From: Rebecca billardiae RCC1528
Taxonomy: Eukaryota; Haptophyta
Assembly (NCBI GenBank): GCA_965240325.2
Contig: OZ251241.1
Coordinates: 930,001 to 994,000, forward strand
Direction of reading: 5' to 3'
DNA: 64,000 nucleotides
Made by a program: the position numbers and the translations under genes. Numbering within the stretch: position 1 is the first letter of the stretch; every line of letters begins with the position of its first letter. Positions 57,302-64,000 of the stretch are shown here, piece by piece. Under the pieces are notes generated by a model that saw only the letters and a program-made list of their open reading frames with translations, had not been told where the DNA came from and made no database searches.

Positions 57302-58298
57302 ATGGACGGTGCCGGCTGCGAAGCGGCACACAGCGCGTTGCGCGAGCCCTCGCCGGCAGCCGAGCGGATGGAATCGCCGGTCGTCCTCGACGACGTCGAC
57401 GCCCACGCCGAAATCGGCCCGCCCGCCCCCGATGCCGACGCCACCGCCGACGGCGAGTACATCATTGGCAGCTCTGGCGCGCCGCGAAGAGCGCGTCAAA
57501 ACTTCACGCCGACGCAGCTCGCGATGCTGGAGGTGGTCTTCAGCGCGACGCCATTGCCGCGCAAGCAGATACGGATGCAGCTTGCTGAGCAGCTGGGCCT
57601 GCCACCGCGATCCGTGCAGGTTTGGTTCCAGAACAGGTGCGGCGCACGCGCGTCTGCGCGCGCGCGCGCGGCGCCCGGCCAGCGCATGCTGAGCCCACCC
57701 AATCACCCACGCGGATGCCGCGCGCAGGCGGCAGAAGTTCAAGTCGACGTATCGCGCGACACTCCTGAGTGCGTATGCTCAGCATCAGCAAAACCAGCAG
57801 GGCGTGAAGGGGCTCGAGCAGGGCCCTGCGGCCGCGCCAGCGGCGGCCGCACGCGCAACATTGGCAGGCGGCGGCTCGGCTGCTGCCGACGGCGCGCAGC
57901 CTGTGGTCAGGATCCCAGAACCGCCCGTGGCACGCGCCACCCCCGTCACTACCCCGCTGCCATCGCTCCCACCCGGCGTGCGCGCGGTTCTCGCCACGCC
58001 GTGCAACCTGCCGCCAGCCGGCGCAGAAGCATCGGCGCCGGCGGGCGAGGCGAGGGAACTGCCAGCGCTCGGCGCGCTCGGCGCTCACGTGCACGCACCC
58101 GCCGTCCTGTCCGATGCAGTGCGCACGGCAGACGGCGCTGTGCAGCGGCATGAGGACGCGCAGCTGCGCGAGGCGCACGGCGCCTCTGGCTGCCGAGCGT
58201 CCCACGCCGCGTGTGAGGGCCTTCTGCTCCTCTCGTGCGCGCAGGATGCGCAGCTGCTCGCAGAACGCAGCGCGCCGCACCCGCCGCATGCATGCTGA
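57302..58298 (+). CDS. Homeodomain transcription factor
   Basis: Two exons, 57302-57636 and 57728-58298, give 301 residues. The homeodomain occupies about residues 59-119: RRARQNFTPTQLAMLEVVFS (helix 1), PLPRKQIRMQLAEQLGLPPR (helix 2), and SVQVWFQNRRQKFK (helix 3), with the invariant Trp, Phe, Asn and Arg present. There is no three-residue loop insertion, so it is not of the TALE class. The intron interrupts the Arg codon in QNRR; joining restores it exactly. The remaining sequence is acidic before the domain and Ala/Pro-rich after it. No second domain is seen. Confidence 0.85.
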
Positions 58299-60456
58299 CC
58301 CGGCCCGCCGCTGGTGGCCGAGCTCCCAGCTCGCTCGACGAGGGTGGCAGCACCGCGCACTGGTCATTCGTGGAGTGGGTTTGGTGGGTCGAGCCATCGA
58401 CTTGTCGTCGTAAGCTCCCCGTCAGATCTGAGACTGCACCAATTCATCGGCGCAGGGCGCGGTTGAACGCCGGTAACCCGGTTGGCCACTGACAGACCCA
58501 CTGAGTGCAGGCGCAGAGGCACCGCCCGCGCTTGAGCTGCCGTGTGAACAGCGCGATCCACCTGCCGGCCTGTCGTCGATCCTCTCAGAGTTTTTGCTCA
58601 TGCCGATGTTTCACCGAGTCCGATAATAAAATTCAGCCGCCAGCTGGCATCACAGTAGGGGCGGGCCAAAGTGGCACTGTAGCGTTACTGACGGCCACGA
58701 GCGCGGGTCCTAGCGAGTGTTTAGAGCTGATTTCGGGCTGGATCATTTGCCCTCTGGAGGGGTCTGGGCCGGCCATGTAAAAAAATCAGGTGCACATACC
58801 CTGAATATAGGGCGTAACGGCTAGCATATTTACTTATTAGAATGAGCCTGAACTTATTGGAAACGGCATGTAACGGTCGTCCTATATGTGACATATAGAC
58901 CATGTCGACCTCACTTTGTTAGAGCATCTCAGCGAGATCGTTCTGAGTCCCCAGCAGCAGCAGGTCCCAACATGCGATATAGGCTGTGTACTGGCAGGCT
59001 GTCAAATATGTAGTTTCCTAGAAGCCACCGATCGTTACATACCCACTGTGTATATAGGCGCCATGCTGATGAATACAGCCTCATCTGATCTCGAGCTGCG
59101 AGATACGTTTTCAGACTGTGTATACGGCCACGCGTACGGCGTATTGCAGACATATTAGACCCAAAGCACCGGCCCCACGTCCTCAGCCCGGGAGTGCTCT
59201 CGGTCATAGTCACGGTTTAAAGTCACTCGAGCCAACCGTCACCGCTCCCTGGCCGAGACCTACGAGGCAGGTCAAATCTGTCGTCGTCGCAGTGCGGCAC
59301 AGTGCCGAGCATGCGATTCGGCAGCAAACGTCTGCTCCAGGCGGTGGCTGGCGTGTCTGCACCAAACCAGGCTGGATGGGATTGGTCCACATAGGTACGC
59401 ACTACCCTGTTCCGCGCTATTTCTGGGCTTAGGGGCGGATATTCGGCCTACAGAGGCTGATCCGGCGTTGTTCGGCGCTCCTGGCTGGCTGCGCGGAGCC
59501 CAACGGCAAGCGCCGGCGTGTGCAAGGTGTCAAGATTGAGACGGTCTCTGACGCTCCCGCCGGTCTTGGGCGCACCAGGGTGCATGAGGGCCCATCTGCA
59601 TCTGCTTCTGCAGGCATGAGCGTCACAGGGGCGCGCTTGCAGGCACGGTCGAGTGCACGTCGGACCTGTCGAATGAGCCAACCGCTGCCTGCGAGCACGT
59701 CCGCGACGTCCTGAGAGGCGAATGGGAGGCGCCCAGACGCCATCAGAGGGCACACGTGACCCATACCCAACGTACTGACCATCGCAAGTGCCACGGCAGG
59801 TGCAAACACGGGCCCTACAAGCGGAACATGACACTTGCGAGCTCCGCGGAGGTGCTGTGCGCGAGCTCGCGCCGGTCTGCTGACGGCGATTCCGGCGCAG
59901 TAGGGCAGGTTAGGCGAGCTGGGCATTCACAGACATACATGGACGATTGGTCCGAGCATCGATCTCATTGGTCCGAGTTGATCATGCGCCACACCGTGCG
60001 GTAGCGTAGCGGGCGTACGCAGCGCACCAATTCAAGCCGGCCGACGCGCGCCGCGCACGGCGCGAGGTGGCCAAGAAGCGGGTGGTGAGCCGCTGGTGGC
60101 GCAAAGGCACGGGTCAGTAGCGCCCACCAGCGTCACGCGCGCGCGCACCCGAGACCATCTCGGCGTCTCAAAGGTCGCGAGCGCGCGGCGGTCCACTGCC
60201 TCCGGCCGCTCGTGCTGGAGCGGAACCGAGCTCTGAGCGCCCGAAGGCGTCGGAGCTCGATTTTCGAGCGAGGTCCGAGAAAAAGGCTCCGCGCCACCCT
60301 AAAAGGCCGAGGGCGGAGCGAAAATGCGACGCGACTTTGCTTTTCATTTTTAAATGGGCGGTTTGGCCCCCCTAATCACAGTCACACTTCACAGCGCACT
60401 CGGTGTGACGGTTCACACCATTATTTTATATAATATAATATAATATAATAATAATA

Positions 60457-60500
<44 letters not shown>

Positions 60501-61220
60501 GGCATAACTTAGTAGCCAGCAGCAGTTGTACGTATAGTATACTGCACTGCTATACTAATGTCTATACCAGTGCACTGTGTCATAGTACTTAGTACTCATA
60601 GTAGCCACCCTGGAGAAGTGAGTGGAGAGTGGAGTGCCGCCCGGCCCGGGCGCCCGGCCCTCGGCCTAGTCGGCCTCGGCCCGCGCGCGGCGCCGGCGCC
60701 GCCACTCCGCGGTCGGGCGGCGCGGATGATCCGATCTGAATTATTATAATTATTTAATATATTTAATTAAATTCTATATACGCGCAGTGTCAGCGAGTCA
60801 CTCTGAAGAGTGCCAATCCGATGATGAATCGTATATGATGCTTCTTAGATTCTTCTTAGTCGGAATGCGTAGCTGATAATAATTCGTCGACTTATCAGAT
60901 GTGAGATGATCACTCTGCGTCAGCCATCGTCGGCGCGCCGCTGATGAGGGATGAGCCCTGATCGCTGCCGTTGCGGTTGACGATTGTCGATTTCAGAGTC
61001 CGGGTTGAGTTGAGTCGGCCGCAAGGCGGCGCGAGTCCGCAAAGTCAGCATCGGCGACTGAAGCTTGAGCAATGAGCTTCACGCCCGAGGATGAGGTCGA
61101 CATGCGGCGGCCCGCAAACACTCGAGTCCAGCGGCTACACTTGCTCGAGCGCCGACCGCCTCCGCGCACGAACGCCAGCGCTGTCAGCAGTCGCCGTGCG
61201 TGCGACCGCCAGGCCCGCGC
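58299..61220. other. Long intergenic region between convergent genes
   Basis: Contains an ATA-type microsatellite (60421-60500) and otherwise mixed sequence. The longest frame without features is minus strand 59429-59926 (165 codons, hydrophobic patch, Arg/Pro-rich); I cannot support it as a gene. Confidence 0.55.
60421..60500. repeat. TAATA / (AAT)n microsatellite
   Basis: TAATA units grade into a perfect AAT run ending at TAATAGG. Confidence 0.9.
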
Positions 61221-62006
61221 TCACAGCCGCCGCAGCTCGGTTTTGGAGTGTCGAGCGAGCCACTTGACGCACACCTTAAGCGCCGCGTGCGCCTCGAGCT
61301 CGCAGAAGGCGGCCATCATCTGCTGCTGCTCATTCACGTGCGCATCTATGTCCGACGACTTCTTGTGCTCGTCCTTGAAGGCGCGGTACTCCTCCACCAC
61401 CTTCTCCTTGGCCGCGTCGCCCACCGCCGTGCGCATCCTCGATCGATACCGCCATGACGCGCAGATCATGGAGCCCGCATGTCTCAACGCGTCGGCGTGC
61501 CCACCCTCGGCGCACCACCACTCGGAGACTCGGTCGAGCTCGAGTGGCGGGCGCTCGTGCAACCGCTCCGCAGTGCCCCCGGCGCCTGTCGGCTCCATCC
61601 CGCGCTTATACGTGCGCATGGCGTTCGAGTCCTTGCGCTGACATAGTGGGTGGTGCTTGCGATCTGGTCGCGCGCAGAACGCGTCGACCATCCGCCGCTC
61701 CTCCTCGCGCATGGCGTGAATCTCAGCCTTGGTCGGCTCGGTGAACGACTCCCCTTTTCGCGACGCGATCAGCTGCGCGCGCTCGGTCGGGTCCTTGACC
61801 CCCTGAAGCTCCTGCTTGAACTTCAGCTTCTTGCACACCGCCGAGTCTGCGTGCTCCGCCTGTGCGCACCACCACAAGATGGGCGTGTCCTCCACCTCTG
61901 ATGGCGTCGGGATGTGTCGGGAGCCCGTGGGCACCTCCGCTCCTAGCGAGCGGTGCGCGGACGCGGCCACGAGCAGCGCCGCGGCCCACGTCCCCCGAGC
62001 CCCCAT
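61221..62006 (-). CDS. Secreted cysteine-rich protein with two internal repeats
   Basis: 261 residues in one exon. A signal peptide (TWAAALLVAASAHRSLG, about residues 6-22) is followed by two related units. Unit 1 (about 45-121) has WWCAQAEHADSAVC and MVDAFCARPDRKHHPLC. Unit 2 (about 163-250) has WWCAEGGHADALRHAGSMIC and MMAAFCELEAHAALKVC. Each has four Cys in the same order and is joined by charged helix, suggesting two small disulfide domains. No named family is recognised. It lies head to head with a papain-family gene, 459 bases apart, and both products are secretory; a functional link is only a guess. Confidence 0.75.
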   Translation of the reverse strand: MGARGTWAAALLVAASAHRSLGAEVPTGSRHIPTPSEVEDTPILWWCAQAEHADSAVCKKLKFKQELQGVKDPTERAQLIASRKGESFTEPTKAEIHAMREEERRMVDAFCARPDRKHHPLCQRKDSNAMRTYKRGMEPTGAGGTAERLHERPPLELDRVSEWWCAEGGHADALRHAGSMICASWRYRSRMRTAVGDAAKEKVVEEYRAFKDEHKKSSDIDAHVNEQQQMMAAFCELEAHAALKVCVKWLARHSKTELRRL

Positions 62007-62465
62007 CGGGCGCCTTAAGCCTCACTCCAGGATGGCGCCCTCGCTCGTCTCGGCCGAAAAAAGATGGCGGTGCAGAGCCCCGAGTTGAGCCGCGTGGCAA
62101 CGGTCGATCTGGGCGGATATGCTGACCTTTTGGTGCCCCCGCGGCCGCGCCAGCCCGCGCCGCAAAACGGAACCGTTGGTTGCGAGGTCGACGGTTGGTC
62201 TGTCCGTTACTCTCGTCGTCCTTAAAAAGTTACCCGCCGTGCGACTTGTGCGGGTACGGTGCCGGTTGAGAGGCCTTGGCCGTGGGGCGGCGGAGGGGCG
62301 CGGCTGGGCCAAGCCGAAGGGGGGGACTCCGGCCCTTGGCTGGGCCGCGAGCCCGGGCGGCCGGCCGGTGGAACCCGAACACTGAACACGGAGCGGCCGG
62401 TGACCACTTTCTTCTACTCGGCTTTTGAGCAGCAGTGGAACGGCGGAGTCGGGACTCCCAGCACC
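62007..62465. promoter_or_regulatory. Shared upstream region of the Cys-rich and papain-like genes
   Basis: 459 bases between divergent start codons. It contains AAAAGATGGCGGTG (62059-62072), the reverse complement of the CCGCCAT motif in other divergent promoters. Confidence 0.45.
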
Positions 62466-63938
62466 ATGCTCAGCGCGGTCGCGGTCGCGCTGTGTGTCGC
62501 GGGCGCGGGGGCGGCGAGGGGTAGGGGCAACCTGCGTGACTCGAACGTGCCCACATCCGAGCAGTTCGCCACATTCAAGGGCAAGTTCGGTAAGAGCTAC
62601 AACTCGCCCGCCGAGGAGGCGCAGGCGTTCGCAAACTGGCAGGTGAACGATGTGCTGATCGCCACGCACAACGAGCAGCCGCTGCCGTTCACGATTGGGC
62701 ACAACAAGTTCTCGGACATGTCTCCGATGCAGGTGCGGCCCCCATCTCGCGGCGTGCACGCCGCGAGCGCGCCCACCCCTGCATCGCGGCGCGTGACGGT
62801 CTGCGTGCGCGCGCCGCGCTGGTGCGCGCGCAGTTCCGCGAGGCCATGCTCACGCCTGACCTGTGGCGGCGCAAGATGGCGATGGACAAGGCGTCGCGTG
62901 CGAAGGTGGCCGTGCACAAGAAGGGCGATTACGGGCTGCACGAGATGCTGCCGCAGTCCGTCGACTGGACAGCGATGAATGCGATCACCCAGATCGAGGA
63001 TCAGGGCATGGTGCGTGCGCGCGGCCGGCAGGTGGCGGGCGGAGGGCCGCGAGAGGCGAGGGCGTGCACAGGCACGCGGGCGAGCCAAGTGACGCGTGCG
63101 CCGCGCGCCGCCCCGTCTCGGCCCCCGCGCGCGCGCGTGCGCGCGCGCGCAGTGCGCTGGGTCTTGGGCCTTCTCTGCAGTGGCGTCGATCGAGAGCGCG
63201 CACTTCATCGCGCAGGGGATGAAGGAGGAGTACCCGGTGACGAAGGTCTCGCGGCAGCAGCTGCTCGACTGCGGCTACGGCCCGGCGGGCGCGACCTACT
63301 CCGACCACGGCTGCAAGGGCGGCCTGCCCGCGCACGGCTTTGGCTGGACCCAGATGCACGGCGGCCTCTGCACGGAGGCAGACTACCCGTTCCTCTCGTC
63401 GATGGGCTACCGGCACGCGTGCCGCGTGCGCTCGTGCCAGCAGGCGGTGACCGTGAGCGGGTTCAAGGACGTGCAGAAGTTCGACGAGGACGCGCTGCAG
63501 GACGCCGTCGCGCAGCAGCCCGTCACCGTCGCGATCGCCGCGTCGATGCCCGTCTTTCAGTTCTACGAGGGCGGCGTGTTTGATGATCCGCTCGGCAAGG
63601 CATCGGTTCTGGACCACACGATGGTGGTGGTCGGGTACGGCTCGACGACGGCGGGCGTGAACTACTGGAAGCTCAAGAACTCGTGGGGCACCACGTGGGG
63701 CATGGATGGGTACATGCTGCTCAAGCGCAACGTGAACATGTGCGGCATCGCCACCATGCCCGCGTATCCGATCGGCGTGAAGGTGGTGGAGCCAGATGCA
63801 GAGGCGCCCGTGCCCGAGCCGGCGACGAACAGGCGCGGGCACAACAAGCCGCTCGACCTGCAGCCCACGACTTACGACGGCGCGTGCGCCGTGCCAGCCG
63901 ACGGTGACGTCAAGCTCACCTCGTACCCCTCGGGCAAC
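62466..63938 (+). CDS. Papain-family (C1A) protein with catalytic Cys replaced by Ser, 3' end outside window
   Basis: Three exons visible (62466-62732, 62834-63010, 63153-63938), with a further donor (GTGCG) at 63939, so the gene continues past the window. A signal peptide (AVAVALCVAGAGAARG) is followed by an I29 propeptide (FATFKGKFGKSYNSPAEEAQ, IGHNKFSDMSPMQFREAML). The mature domain has VDWTAMNAITQIEDQGM then, across the intron, CAGSWAFSAVASIESA. Active papains read QGxCGSCWAF, so the nucleophile position is Ser here. The oxyanion Gln, His (LDHTMVVVGYG) and Asn (LKNSWGTTWGMDGYM) are kept. Animal TINAG proteins have the same CAGSWAF change (established). The C-terminal extension after MPAYPIGVK is not a known domain. 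It is probably a non-catalytic or altered protein. Confidence 0.85.
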
Positions 63939-64000
63939 GTGCGCCGCCCGCGCCACGCTCCGCCACCACGCGCGCGCTTCGCGCGTGCGCGTGCGCGTGC
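63939..64000 (+). other. Start of the next intron of the papain-like gene
   Basis: Begins GTGCGCCGCCCG and continues as GC-rich alternating sequence to the window end. Confidence 0.5.

Noticed and set aside
59429-59926. 165-codon minus-strand frame with a hydrophobic patch (VGPVFAPAVALAMVSTLGMG)
   Set aside because: No family resemblance, and a competing frame of similar length exists on the same strand.

Overview
This is nuclear DNA from a eukaryote, most likely a flagellated alga with a secondary plastid. A haptophyte is my best guess, but that is inference. Genes are very GC-rich, and third positions are almost always G or C. They are separated by AT-richer DNA full of microsatellites. 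Introns are short and nearly all start GTGCG and end CAG. BBS5 implies a cilium. A nuclear DNA gyrase B with a signal-peptide-like plus transit-like leader, and a PsbP-type protein with an additional twin-arginine lumen signal, imply a photosynthetic plastid behind extra membranes.

I support 23 protein genes. Left to right: the 3' part of a Tpr/Mlp1/NUA nuclear-pore-basket protein (1-6468, +); a TauE/SafE-like transporter (-); cystathionine gamma-synthase (-) with a methyltransferase (+); a coiled-coil protein (-) with a 1,547-residue probable sulfotransferase/glycosyltransferase (+); a secreted hypothetical protein (-); an Hsp110-like chaperone with a signal peptide (-) and a conserved hypothetical protein (+); ADF/cofilin (-) and actin (+); BBS5 (-) and a catalytically dead Siw14-type phosphatase (+); a fatty-acid-hydroxylase-family oxidase (-) and a TPR-repeat protein (+); a five-finger CCCH protein (-) and plastid gyrase B (+); a MYND/Sel1 protein (-); a Golgi-type glycosyltransferase candidate (-) and a PsbP-domain lumen protein (+); a homeodomain protein (+); a cysteine-rich secreted protein (-) and a papain-family protein whose catalytic Cys is Ser (+, running off the right end).

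The layout is striking. Eighteen of the 23 genes form nine head-to-head pairs separated by only about 70-545 bases between start codons. The longer gaps lie mainly at gene 3' ends, and these hold nearly all repeats: a 691-bp foldback element with matched 247-bp arms, a second foldback of about 1 kb, two copies of a tRNA-like SINE, tandem minisatellites and long dinucleotide runs. The actin/cofilin pair is functionally coherent. The other pairs mostly join unrelated functions.

Exon joins were worked out by hand from open frames, GT/AG signals, phase and family conservation. They close in frame for every multi-exon gene except the 3' end of the coiled-coil gene, which is unresolved. No transcript evidence or database search was available.
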